A stretch of DNA of 64,000 nucleotides from Epithemia pelagica (lineage: Eukaryota; Bacillariophyta; Bacillariophyceae; Surirellales; Surirellaceae): positions 1,922,001-1,986,000 of the forward strand of contig OX337232.1 of assembly GCA_946965045.2 (NCBI GenBank), written 5' to 3'. A program made the position numbers and the translations under genes. The notes beneath the pieces were generated by a model. That model did no database searches and had not been told where the DNA came from. It saw only the letters and a list, made by a program, of their open reading frames with translations. How positions within the stretch are numbered: the first letter of the stretch is position 1; every line of letters begins with the position of its first letter. Shown piece by piece: positions 18,798-30,091 of this stretch.

Positions 18798-21700
18798 TCC
18801 TCAATCACCCAAGACACCTACGACTCCTAAGGGAGAAGATAACCAAGACAATGTCTCGAACACAGACCTATTCGACCACATCATATTTACTGTCTGCCAA
18901 TTCTTTACCAAGGAAAGGGCCGACTACTTAATGAAGTGGATGAAATACCATGGTTTTGAGAACATTACCCATGTTATCTCGTATATGCAAACTAATACCG
19001 AGGAATCCATGAACGAACTGACACAATACAAGGTCAACAAACAGACACATGATCTACAAGGCCCCACAAGACAGCAGATCAAGCTCTTGGCTTATTGGGC
19101 CATATACAAGACCAACGAAATTCAAGACGAGCTATCCAATAGCGACTGGATGAACCTAACGAGGAAAGAGTTCAACACTTGGAGGATCAACACAGATTTC
19201 TCTAAGGGACCACCTAGCCAAGTTCCAGTCTCGCCAATGAAGTCACCGTCATCTGTGAAATCTGTCAGCACAGTTACTACCGCATCCCAATCTCAACAAG
19301 ACCTTACAGCATTCAGAAAGGGAACTAAGCGTGACGCAACTGCGTATGAGGTATTCAAGGATGAACGATACTACGATTCATTCTGGCGTGTATTCAAGAC
19401 TACAGCTAAGGCTCAAGGCCTATCCAACGTTCTGAATTTCAAATACACACCACCCCATGATGATGAGTATGCCGAAGAACTTTTTCAAGAGCAACAAGTA
19501 TTTCTTTACTCCGTTCTTGTCCGTATCATTCAGACTGACCAAGGTCAAGCCTATGTAAGTGAACACGAACATGATGAAGATGCACGTGCCGTATTGCAGA
19601 AGTTACACTCTTTGCATACCGAATCCGACCTAGCAAAACGAGAAGTCCTCCGTTTAACCAACTACATTTCCAATCTACGTCTTGACGACACATGGCGCGG
19701 AACAACACGTCAATTTCTTCTACACTTTCAAGAGCAGCTACGTCTGCTAGACAATCTAGTGACGTTATCTGATCGCATCCCTGATCATACCAGGATGACC
19801 TTTCTCATGCAAGCTGTAGAAAAGGTACCTGATCTCCGCCGAGTCAAGATCTTGGATAATGTGGTGAACACCAAATCCGGTGCAAAATCCCTTTGCTATC
19901 AATCAAACTTCCGTCTCCTTCTAGACGCAGCTTATGACCATGATCAAGCAACCCAGTCATCTGTTCATAGTCGCCGTCGACATGTCAAACAACATGAATC
20001 ACTATATGGCCAAGATACAGATGCCGACATAACCTCACAAGATGATATGGAGTATCATGTCCACAACACCAAAGTGGCATCTGAATCTCCATCCTCTTCA
20101 TCCAAGGTTAGTCTACCGCGTGACCTATGGTTCAAACTTTCTGAAGAAGATCGCAAATTGATCATTGAGTATAACAAGATGATTCAAGCACCTGCATCAA
20201 CAACACCGAGGAAAGTGCAAACACATGCCCTCGACATTGATCCGGAACCTGATCCTGACCCCAACCAAGTTGCATCTGATGACGACTCACCTGGCGCAGT
20301 CCCTGAGCATCCAGATGATTCAGATCCGGTTACACAATTTATCAACCAAGCCATGACGACTGATATCAATCACCCGGCAACTGACCTGACTAGTGTTCTT
20401 TCTAACGCCAAGTCCAAGACAAGCAAGAAGGTTACTTTCAAAGCCAACATGCATAAACAAGCAGGACATGTTCCACGCTATTTGTTTTCCAGGAAATCTA
20501 CTTTACCAGGAAATCAATTGATTGACCGTGGTGCTAATGGAGGACTTGCTGGTTCTGACATGCGCATCCTTTCTAAGACTGGCTGCCATATCACCATTGT
20601 GGGTATTGATAACCATGAACTTACTGGACTTCCTGTCGTCACATGTGCCGCAAAGTTTGAGAGCAATGATGGACCTATTGTCGGCATCTTCAATGAATAT
20701 GCTTATTATGGAAAGGGCTTATCTATCCATGCTCCTGGTCAATTCGAGCATTTCGGACTTGCTGTTGATGAACGATCTGTTAAAGTTGATGGTAAACAAC
20801 GCATCACTACACTTGATGGTCGTGCTATACCCCTTCACATCAAGGATGGGTTAGCCTACATCCACTCCTTGGGTATGCCCAGCAACGATGACATGAATAC
20901 CTTACCTCAGATCATCTTCACGTCACCCGACACATGGGATCCTGGTGTTCTGGACCATTCGCATTCTCCCACACCCTCTGACAATGATCCTGATTGGAAA
21001 CACGTCAAGACTGATGGTAGTATGTCAAACCATCCATATGACAACTTTGGGGAGTACACTGATCGTGTTGTTTGTAACCTCAATCTCCTTTTGGATCTCC
21101 CATACAATCATGGACCTGACGACGCACCCTTCTTTTCTATCTATGCTGACGCAGAAGGTAATGATCCTACACTTCATGCCTCTGTCCACCGTCGTTACCA
21201 GGAAGCGTATGACTGGAAGAAGTTCCGTCCATTCTTTGGTTGGCAATCTGAAGATGTTATTGCCGATACGTTCAAGCACACTACACGTAATGGTAGCATT
21301 ACTTTTGACCACGACACCCTCAAGAAACATTTCAAGGCTCGCAATCCGGTCCTTAATATACCTCGACGTCATGAACCCGTTGCTACTGACTCGGTTTTCT
21401 CCGACACCCCTGCTGTTGACCATGGCGGTAAAGTCACACAAATCTTTGTTGGTTGAGATACTCTGGTTACTGATATCTATGGGATCAAGTCGACCAAACA
21501 GTTTGTCAATACTCTTCAGGACAACATCCGGTTTCGTGGTGCCATGGAGACTCTTATCAGTGATGGTGGTTCATCTCTCATCTCTCAAAAGGTCAAAGAC
21601 ATTCTTCGCACTTTGCTTATTGGGGAGTATCGATCCGAACCTTATCATCAACACCAGAATAAGGCTGAAAACCGTTACCAGACCGTCAAACGCATGACCA

Positions 21701-24480
21701 ACGCTCTCATGAATGCCACTGGTTGCCCTGCCAACACCTGGCTTCTTTGCCTTGAGTATGTCTGTGACTTATTGAACCATACATCATCACCCACCCATTC
21801 CGGTCGCACTCCTCTTGAGGCTCTCTCCGGACGCCCACCCGACATTACTCATCTCTTGTTCTTTCCTTGCTGGGCTGAGGTTTACTACCGTGTCGACCCC
21901 GCTGAACCCAATTCTGGTTCATATCCATCTTCTTCTGATGAGAAACTTGGCCACTGGGTTGGTTTTGCTCACAACGTTGGTGATTCTTTTACTTGGAAGA
22001 TTCTCACCCAGGATAACCAGATAATCTACCGTTCTGCCGTTCGCCGTGTTGAATCCACTACACCTAACCTACGTGTGGATCGACCTTCAGGGGAGGATTC
22101 GTCTGAGAAGGATGACAACGATAAGCAAGCTGACACTGTCTTCATTTGCAGTGATAGTGAAGATCCATCCAAACCAATGCCCACGATCGATTTTGACGAC
22201 ATGATAGGACGCACATTCCTATGCGACACAGAAGAAAATGGGGAGCGACACCGTGCACGTGTCATCAAACGAGTCATTGATCTTAATGAAGAAGCAACGA
22301 AACAAGAAGAACGTGTCAAGTACATCTACCGAAAGACAAATTCTGATGTTGATGAGATGATATCCTATAATCAACTCATGGAGTATATCGAACGAGATAA
22401 CCAAGCTCAAACCTCTGGAGATAATCTTTTCAGGTTCAGGGACGTCATTGCCCATCAAGGCCCACTGAACACAACTGATCCAGATTACAAGGGGAGCAAA
22501 TATAATTTGCTTGTTGATTGGGAAACTGGGGAGACTACCTATGAACCTTTATCACTCATCGCCAATGATGATCCGATCACTGTAGCAATTTATGGAAAGA
22601 AACATGGTTTACTCAACGAACCTGGATGGAAGCATTTGAAACGTTATGTCAAAACAAGCAAACGTCTCATTCGAGCAGCCAAACAGTCAAGGATTAAACA
22701 AGTTCACCATTCCGTCAAGTATAAGTTTGGATTCCAAGTACCACGCAATTATGAGGAAGCTGTCGCTCTTGATAAACAACATGGCAACACAAAGTGGCAG
22801 GATGCAACAGAATTAGAATTGTCACAGATCCAGTCCTACAAGACATTCAAGGATTTTGGGAAAGCCATCTTCATTAAAGGGAAAGTATCCAATGCACCTG
22901 AAGGATATCATAAGATACGTGTACATCTTGTCTTTGACGTAAAACATGATGGACGACATAAAGCAAGACTTGTCGCAGATGGACATCTCACAAAAGAACC
23001 TGTTGAGACAATCTATTCAGGTTTTGTTTCCATTCGCAACCTCCGCATTGCCTTATTCCTGGGTACTTTGAATGACTTGGAAATATGGGGAGCAGATATT
23101 GGAAACGCATATCTTGAAGCCTTGACAGGGGAGAAAATCTTCATTGTCGCAGGACCTGAATTCAAGGAATTAGAAGGTCACATCCTGATTATATACAAGG
23201 CACTTTATGGATTGAAGTCATCAGGCGCACGCTGGCATGATGTCTTATTCAATGTTTTGACAGACATGGGATTTTCACCAAGCAAAGCAGATCCGGATAT
23301 CTGGATGAGGAAAGCACCTGGAGAAGACTGTTACGAATACATTGCCGTATACGTTGATGACTTAGCCATTATTTCTACTGATCCTGGGAATATCTGCAAG
23401 ATCCTGAAGGAGAAATACAACTTCAAACTCAAAGGAGATGGACCTATCGATTTCCACTTGGGATGTTGTTACACCAAGGATTCTGATGGAACATTAGTAG
23501 CAGATCCAAGATGCTACATTGGTAAGATGATGGACACTTTCGAACGAATCTTCAAGGAGAAACCCAAGAAAGCCAAAACACCTCTTATTGGTGGAGACCA
23601 TCCTGAATTGGATGATTCTGAGCTCCTTGATGAAGAAGGTACTAGCCATTTCCAAACTCTGATTGGACAACTCCAATGGGTGATCACTATTGGTCCTTTT
23701 GACGTCTTCACCGCTACAATGACGCTGTCACGCTTTCGTGCTGCTCCGAGGAAAGGACATCTTGATAGAGCCAAGCGTATCTATGGATACCTTGCACATC
23801 TCCCAGAAGGCGCAATCAGATTTAGAATTGGAGAGCCTGATTATTCAAGTCTTCCTACCCAAGAATTTGATTGGACTCGCACTGTCTATTCGAATGCAAG
23901 TGAACGTATTCCTGAAGACTGCCCAACACCTCTTGGCCGCTATGTTACCACAACTCATTATGTTGATGCCAATCTCATGCATGACATAGTCACTGGTAAA
24001 TCCGTCACTGCTGTTCTACATTTGTTGAACGGAACACCTATTGACTGGTACAGCAAGAGACAGAGCACGGTGGAAACTGCTACCTATGGATCTGAGTTTG
24101 TGGCTGCAAGGACAGCAATAGATCAGATTACAGAATTACGACATTCTCTCCGCTACCTTGGAGTACCTATCCGAGAGCGAAGTTACATGTACGGAGATAA
24201 CAGATCTGTTGTGCTCAATGCAACCGTTCCTCATTCCATACTATCCAAGAGACACCATCTTCTGTCATACCACCGAGTTCGTGAAGCCATCGCAGCAAAG
24301 TATGTTGCATTCTACTGGAAAGATGGAAAGACCAACCCTGCCGATATCCTTAGCAAACATTGGGATTTCGTATCTATTTGGCCCATGCTCAAGCCATTGT
24401 TGTTTTGGAAAGGAGAAGTTCAAGACCTCAACAAATCCAATGATGACAAGGCTGAAACAACGAGTTGTGGGGAGTATTAG
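18793..24480 (+). pseudogene. Copia E1 gag-pol polyprotein with one nonsense codon
   Basis: The single frame is 1896 codons, interrupted by TGA at 21454-21456 (codon 888), where E2 has CGT (Arg). Domains: Gag to about residue 470, with no CCHC knuckle; protease LIDRGANGGLAGSD near 577; integrase core with Asp in ATDSVFSDTPAVDHGG, Asp in LISDGGSSLI and Glu in HQNKAENRYQT, and no clear HHCC finger ahead of it; reverse transcriptase with AVYVDDLAI near 1519; RNase H with HYVDANLMHD, ETATYGSEFVAA, YGDNRSV and NPADILSKHW. The stop sits inside the integrase, so only Gag and protease could be made without readthrough. The terminal TAG (24478-24480) lies in the first six bases of the 3' LTR. Confidence 0.93.
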
Positions 24481-25258
24481 AATTCTCACCGTCTATGGTG
24501 GTTAGATTCTACATCTCATCGATTCCCCATGTCACATAGCCTCGTGCTATCGCATCATGCCATCTAGCTTCGAGCTATGTTCCCTAGCTTTGCGCTATAT
24601 CGACCTATATTTCTTCGCAAATCATGAAAAGTGAGAATAGATTGACGAACTCACTCTCAAGACTAAACTGGGTGGTGCGGTATTACAACGGACGTAAATT
24701 TGGCCGTTGCTCGGACATTATACTAACGCCCTAAGCGTACGCGCCCGAAATCATCGAGCGCGCCCAAGTGACATCCGAGCGCTGTCGGCATCTATCCGAC
24801 CCAACGGTCTAAGTATCCCAAGCACGACACACGATCACGCGAGACCATATTTCCATTCCCACAATCTCCAAATTGTCAACAAGCTGCGCGCCATGAAAAC
24901 AACTATGCCAACCCAAAGCAAGAGCTGTTGACCCTGTATATGTTATCCGTCCACTTATACATGTCATATACATCACATGAATCGACTCCAACTATTCCAA
25001 ACCTGTTGCCGCCAAGAACCTATGACACATGACCCTTGGCAGGACCGAACATTTCACGTAGACCTATCGTAGTAATCAACACACAATCTAACAATATCAC
25101 CATTTATCACATCCTCTTTTGTGGCCCGACTATCCTTTTGATAGACTACGACTTGCTTTCCTCTCTTACCCGTGGAGAGGTTTGTATCGGTTGGTGACTA
25201 CCTGATTGTCTGCTCTAACGAGCATTGATGTCCCTACGATTCAGAAAGAATTGTAACA
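24475..25258 (+). repeat. 3' LTR of Copia E1
   Basis: 784 bp, preceded by polypurine tract TTGTGGGGAG. It begins TATTAG instead of TGTTAG, so the integrase-recognised TG dinucleotide is lost at this end. Confidence 0.93.
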
Positions 25259-25263
25259 GAGGT

Positions 25264-26191
25264 TTCAAACTTCCGGTTCGGACAATGTGACGGTGGCCGA
25301 TGCCATGGAGTTTGTCCAAACGTGCTTTCGGGCACAAAACGACAACAACGACGCTCGAATACTCACAGCCGATACCGTAGCCAAAGCCATGGGTGCCGTG
25401 AAACGTCTCGATCAGATTGTCGAGCAAGTGAAACAAGACACCTAGCAGAGACCATCCGCCTCCTCCCATCGACACATTCGACGAGGATTGTCCGTCGAGA
25501 TTCAACCCTATACACCACCACCCTCGTCAAGGCTATTGATTGATTGTTGCGTATGGTGTTGTTGTTGTTGTCGTTGTCGCCGTCTGATTGCCGCTTTTCC
25601 ATTTCCCGTTCACTGTCGTTCGATAGGACCAGCAGTAGGAGGGTAGAAAGACGAGAAGGCCATAGCCGAGACATGCGTATCACCTTGTTGCATCTATGGT
25701 GCTTGTTGTTGTTGTTCGGGAGGTCGTTGCTTGTTGCTTCCTCGTTGTTGTTGGTTCCATAGTTGTTGGGTCAAAACGATCCGTCTGTTGCGCGACATGG
25801 TTGATTATTGCGTTCGCAGTTTGTAGAGGGGTCGAAACCAACTCGAAACCAACTCGAAACCAACTCGAAACCAACTTGGAAACCAACTCGAAACTAGTGG
25901 ACACCAACCCGAAACCAGTGGACACCAACTCGAAACCAGTGGACACCAACTCGAAACCAGACGTTAAAACCGGGACCAACCCGAAACCAACACGACTCAA
26001 AACGAGAAAGCTTTAGCGATCGTCATAATACAAGACTCAGATGTGACACAAAAAACGACTAATTAACAATTCGTTTGGTCTTGAACACGTGTCTTTGACC
26101 CGAACCCTATTGTGCATAAAATAAAATAGCTAGCCCTCGCAAAATTAGCGATCAGCCCTAGCTACCCAAAAGGAGTTTAGGTAAAGTCATC
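25264..26191. other. Right-hand part of element A
   Basis: After the end of the split coding fragment (25445) it holds GTTGTTGTCG-type low complexity (25540-25760), the TCGAAACC array (25836-25990) and an AT-rich subterminal segment homologous to the right end of element B. No gene seen. Confidence 0.6.
25836..25990. repeat. TCGAAACCAAC array, right side of element A
   Basis: 11-bp units TCGAAACCAAC are followed by 21-bp units TCGAAACCAGTGGACACCAAC, in the same orientation as the left array at 15800. Confidence 0.75.
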
Positions 26192-26419
26192 CTGGGACAC
26201 CCGCTACTTTGGTAGCGGTATGGACTTTTCCGCTTTCATAGTAGTCTTCCTATTCAGTACAGTGTGATTTCAGCGACTACCTACAATACAATGAGAATTG
26301 TACTTAAGAATTCGATTTCCGTTGATTACAAGTATTTATGAGACTTGATCTTGCATCAAGACCAACATTTATTATGACCATTAATATAGGGTTTCGCCAA
26401 AAAAAGCCTTGACCTGCTG

Positions 26420-26590
26420 GCTCGAAACAATGTCGAAACCACGACACAACGTCGAAACAAAGTCGAAACAAAGTCGAAACAAGGTCGCAACAAAGTCGAA
26501 ACAAGGTCGAAACAACCCGAAACCAACCGAAACAAAGTCGAAACAAAGCCGAAACAAACCAAAACAAACTCGAAACAAAGTCGAAACAAA
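26420..26590. repeat. GTCGAAACAAA array, left side of element B
   Basis: About a dozen copies of an 11-bp unit GTCGAAACAAA, with variants GGTCGAAACAA and CCGAAACAAA. It ends just before the first gene (ATG at 26594). Confidence 0.8.
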
Positions 26591-26593
26591 GCC

Positions 26594-27171
26594 ATGCCGC
26601 CACGAAGGTCTGAGTGGATTGACTGGCGTCGCAGTGCAGCACGAGCCATCCTTATTCGAGATCTTGAGCCATGGATGCAGTTCCGGCTGACCACTTGTTT
26701 GTGTTCTACAAGAAGCTTCCCGAGTTTGCGAATGTTCCTTTCGATCAATTCAAGGAACGACTGAAGAACCACCGCAAACAATCAAACAACGCGCAGGAAT
26801 TGGTGGACCGTGACCACAAGGCGCACCATGTTGACCGTCACGTCCATCCACGAAAGGACCGGAACTGCTGTGGAGAGCTGGTCTTCGACGTCCATCCAGC
26901 AAAGAAGCTTCTCCGGATGGACGTGGCCAATGGCGTTCACTTGAAATTGACGCCCATGGCACTGAGGAAGACGCGTCCCGCCTATATGGCATTCAAGCTA
27001 GAAATCTTCAAGTTTCGAATCTACCAAGAAGTGAGACGAGTGCGCTACTTCAACTACTTGCGGCTCAAGGAAGAGGAAGCCAAACAGAAGCTCAATCTAC
27101 CTGCTGTCTCTCCAATGGACGAATTGATGCGACGCCGAGAACTTGCAAACCACATCCTAGCCTACAAGTAA
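26594..27171 (+). pseudogene. Element B gene 1, small basic protein with a frameshift
   Basis: The frame opening at ATG 26594 reads MPPRRSEWIDWRRSAARAIL then IRDLEP, and becomes unrelated just after, while from 26671 the next frame reads MDAVPADHLFVFYKKLPEFA and continues 166 codons to a stop. One missing base in the 26665-26671 region explains both. The downstream half has an F-x-Q-F-K-E-R-L-x-x-H-R-K helix, a Cys-Cys/His-rich patch (DRDHKAHHVDRHVHPRKDRN) and a basic C-terminal helix. I recall similar W-x-x-S-x-A-R...DLE openings in accessory proteins of stramenopile Harbinger-like elements, but cannot verify this. Function unknown; DNA binding is plausible. If translation starts at 26671 the second part could be made alone. 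Confidence 0.55.
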
Positions 27172-27219
27172 AACATGGTAGAAAACCAATTCTCAACTAC
27201 ATTGAATTTATGGATGAAT

Positions 27220-28143
27220 CTACGGCTCAAATAGGAGACTTGTGCCATTGTCAAGTGCATACTGAACTGTCACAGCGACTGCACGAAATGCTATGCCGTG
27301 TTTCTCGTCCGAATGCCTTTATGTCTGGTTGAGGCATCCAAAAGTAGCCATTTTTCCATTGAAACTTTCATGCCGAAGACGGATCCGGCTCTTGAGGTTA
27401 TTGGCTTGTTTGGAATCTTCATGGGGATTGGGCCAGGATATTTTCCCACTGTACTCCTTCTTAATGTACCCACGATCAGCCACAATCAATTTGCCTGGCT
27501 TGAGTCGTTCCAACACGCCGGACCGTTCGAGCATCTCCAAGTCCCCCATTCCCCCACGCACGGGGCCATATATGTGAACACACCTCGGTCGATGTGCCGC
27601 CAAAACAATTTGGTATTTCAGAGCACCGTGCGCATGCTTGTGAGAGCAGTTCCCACGATCGAACGGAAGCATTTGAGTCTTGTGCTTGCGCTCGAAAACT
27701 TTTTTGTCGACACCATCCACGGACAACACATTCACCTCAGACTCGGGACTGTCAAGAATTCTCGGCCAGAAAATTACCTTCTTCTGGAGAAACGCAATTT
27801 TCCGAATCCACCCCCACAAATGCTCTCCTCTCGCATAGCACTCACACATGTCAAAGCGATCACTGAGCTGCTCACTATTTCTCGTGTAGTTGTAGAGGAA
27901 ATAGTGAGCAACCATGAACATCTTGAATCCTCCTCTTTTGATTTCATTCGTAGATAGTAGTTCCTCGCCATTGTCGTCTGTTGCGTGGCATAGGTCGAAC
28001 CATTGCGCAGCAATCACCAACGGGTGAGACCCGTAGTGCTTCGTAAACTTGAGTCGTCGTCGTTCCAATGTCAATTTGCCCGCATCATCCACATGAAGAA
28101 GCCGTAGGCCCCTTTCGAGGACTTCCGACGGTTGAAGAGACAT
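27220..28143 (-). pseudogene. Element B DDE transposase with a premature stop
   Basis: From the ATG at 28143 (the frame is open upstream to 28212 without ATG) the sequence runs 274 codons to a TAA at 27319-27321; the same frame continues 32 more codons, RHSDEKHGIAFRAVAVTVQY to a TAG at 27220-27222, which fits the usual C-terminal helix, so the TAA is a nonsense lesion. Catalytic triad: Asp in NVLSVDGVDKKVF, Asp in GKLIVADRGYIKKE, Glu in RLRHESFNGKM. Other landmarks: YGSHPLVIAAQWFDLCHA, CERYCRGE-like CECYARGEHLWGW, and HGALKYQIVLA with GPVRGGMGDLEM. These define the PIF/Harbinger (DDE_Tnp_4-like) clan. With the stop, the last helix is lost; activity is doubtful. Confidence 0.8.
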
Positions 28144-28564
28144 TCTTTGATTGTTGAAAATGTGGTGACGAATGCAATGATGGATTCTTGGGGACAAGAA
28201 CTCTATTGGCACTCGGGAAGGTCACTCACTAGTAGGTAGGTTTCTGTCTTCTGTCACAAAAGTGTTCAATAACTCCACGCCTGTCTCACACGGCGGGGGA
28301 CCCCCATGATTAGGACCCGTGGGTAGTAGGAGAGACACATGATGCGCCTGCAGATTCACGAGTTCTCAACTCGTGAGCACAAGCATAGAAGGCTGCGCCT
28401 AAATAGACATCCTATTACATATGCACATGACAATCAAACGATGTTTATTTGTTATCCATTGATGTAGATGCCAAACCAGGATTGGCAATCTCGGTAGGTA
28501 GACGACTCACTCGCTCGATCCCAGGAGATTGTTTTCTCTCCGTTTGCCCATTCGACAAACAAAC
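28144..28564. other. Divergent spacer inside element B
   Basis: 420 bases between the transposase (-) and the 480-residue gene (+). It holds a hairpin CACGAGTT-CTC-AACTCGTG (about 28358-28376) and GC-rich pieces; probably a two-way promoter. Confidence 0.45.
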
Positions 28565-30007
28565 ATGGAGATCTCACAAGACGAACTTTCGCAAATCAAC
28601 GAAGAGGAAGATTGGGTTGGTGACTCTGTCAACAGTGAGGCCCAAGATCAGCAAGAACAACCGTCGATTGGAACCTTGCAACGAAAGAAGCCGGCGCCAG
28701 GTGGATTGAGTGCTGAGAAAACCAAGACCCTCCTTGAAGCCTTTGAACTGTCCGGCGAGACAAGGGAATCATTCGACCTCTGGGCACTGTGTTCAGCCAA
28801 CCCGACCACATTTGGAGCCGAAGGAACCGTGCTTCGCAGGCAAGTGCAGCAACGTTGGGCAAAGTGCAAGGGCCGCTCAATCAGGGCCTACATTGCATAC
28901 TTGAAAAAGATTGGTGTGACACCCGGTCCCAAAAGCCTCAAAGAGATGAATAAGAAACCAGCCTACCCCGACAAACCAGCCTTCTCCGACAACGCGTCGA
29001 CCGCACCGTCCACCTCTGATGAAGAGATCATCGTTCCCGACGAAGAAGAAGAAGACCCATATGCGATGGTTGGGATTGGAAATCCCTTTGCAAATGACAA
29101 CGTGGACCAGCTTGAAGCAGACTTTGGCCAGGTTTCTCTTGCCAACGACAGGAAGCCTGCTGCAAGGGCCAGCGTCCCATCTCTCCCGGCGGCCCAAAAC
29201 CAAGCAGCTGTGAGGATGTTTCACACTCCACCCCGTCCTGTTGCGCATGCTGGTGGCTTTAACCCTGGCCAACAACAGCATCGCTTCGGACGCCTTTCTC
29301 CTCTTGTTGCCCAGGCCGCCCATACCAACGTGGCACATGCCTTTGTACCCACTGCCTGGTTTGTGAACCAGAATGGTACAGTCAAGAATCCATGGGTGAT
29401 TCCGATCCATGTAGACAAGATGGCCGAGCGACACCGCGAGTTCGATGTCCAGTTCGTCGAAAATATCAACCAAGACGGATTTTTCACTCGCAGCGGTTTT
29501 CACATCCACCGGCCCGTTGCCTGCCCGGATATGAACGACTGGGAAGCGGACATCCCAACGGACGACTACGACGAGATGTGGAGAGGACGACTCATCCGTT
29601 TCAGGGGCCCCGCTCAAGATTTTTGGATTCGTGATACGGAGCGCTACCATACGGGGATTGGCAGGGAGTCGAAGATCAAGTGTGACGCAACTTTCAACGC
29701 ACACAGTGCAACTGAGGTTGCGATTGAAGAGTCCAAAGAACACTGGCGTGCTAGTGCCTACTGGATCATGGTTTTCCCGCCCGGCGTTCAGCTTGAGAAC
29801 AAGATTTTCTCGTTGGACGATAACATCGTGCCAGTCACCAAGAACCCTCTCAAGCTAAAGAAGGACCACCCAGAAAACCTCTTCAACAAAGAAATCCTGG
29901 CCATGACCCTGTTTTGGCGCATTGCTCTCAAGGGAGGCAAAAAGATTGGTGGTAAGCAATCTGAGAAGAAGAAGGAGGCCAAGGCCAAGAGCATGTTTGA
30001 AGACTAA
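28565..30007 (+). CDS. Element B accessory protein, 480 residues, unknown
   Basis: Intact frame from ATG at 28565. Residues 1-45 are acidic. At about 50-130 there is a helical, basic, DNA-binding-like region: LSAEKTKTLLEAFELSGETR, then FDLWALCSANPTTFGAEGT and LRRQVQQRWAKCKGRSIRAY. An acidic and Pro/Ala-rich linker follows, then a C-terminal domain from about 270 with WFVNQNGTVKNPWVIPIHV, an RSGFHIHRP motif and WRGRLIRFRGPAQDFWIRD, ending in a Lys-rich tail. I recognise no family. Its position inside the element between two converging/diverging element genes, and its good reading frame, argue for a transposition-related role, perhaps the DNA-binding partner that Harbinger transposases need; the usual Myb-like motif is not seen. 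Confidence 0.6.
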   Translation: MEISQDELSQINEEEDWVGDSVNSEAQDQQEQPSIGTLQRKKPAPGGLSAEKTKTLLEAFELSGETRESFDLWALCSANPTTFGAEGTVLRRQVQQRWAKCKGRSIRAYIAYLKKIGVTPGPKSLKEMNKKPAYPDKPAFSDNASTAPSTSDEEIIVPDEEEEDPYAMVGIGNPFANDNVDQLEADFGQVSLANDRKPAARASVPSLPAAQNQAAVRMFHTPPRPVAHAGGFNPGQQQHRFGRLSPLVAQAAHTNVAHAFVPTAWFVNQNGTVKNPWVIPIHVDKMAERHREFDVQFVENINQDGFFTRSGFHIHRPVACPDMNDWEADIPTDDYDEMWRGRLIRFRGPAQDFWIRDTERYHTGIGRESKIKCDATFNAHSATEVAIEESKEHWRASAYWIMVFPPGVQLENKIFSLDDNIVPVTKNPLKLKKDHPENLFNKEILAMTLFWRIALKGGKKIGGKQSEKKKEAKAKSMFED

Positions 30008-30091
30008 CCAGTACGCCCCTAGTAATTGACTACATAGTAAAAGCGAATTCTTTGTTTGAAATGCACTACTCCTATTAGTTATTCATGTATG

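Larger units (their letters stand above)
16873..25258 (+). mobile_element. Copia LTR retrotransposon E1 (complete ends, broken pol)
   Basis: An 8386-bp element inserted in element A with 5-bp target duplication GAGGT (16868-16872 and 25259-25263). LTRs of 784 bp differ at about six positions, so insertion was recent on the scale of LTR divergence. Order inside: primer-binding site, extra ORF1, conserved leader, one gag-protease-integrase-RT-RNase H frame, polypurine tract TTGTGGGGAG, LTR. Integrase before reverse transcriptase makes it Copia. The frame carries one nonsense codon. Confidence 0.95.
16839..25445 (+). pseudogene. Coding-like fragment of element A interrupted by Copia E1
   Basis: If E1 and one copy of its GAGGT duplication are removed, a 71-codon frame runs from ATG at 16839 across the insertion point to a TAG at 25443-25445. 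The downstream part (VTVADAMEFVQTCFRAQNDN, then KRLDQIVEQVKQD) has amphipathic helical character rather than low complexity. It may be a captured host fragment or the remnant of an element gene. No family recognised; support is weak. Confidence 0.3.

Noticed and set aside
21454-21456. Programmed readthrough of the TGA in E1 gag-pol
   Set aside because: E2 has its stop at a different codon and an Arg codon here, so these are independent mutations and not a recoding signal.
28877-29743. 288-codon minus-strand frame
   Set aside because: It is the shadow of the intact 480-residue gene of element B, which has the better protein character.
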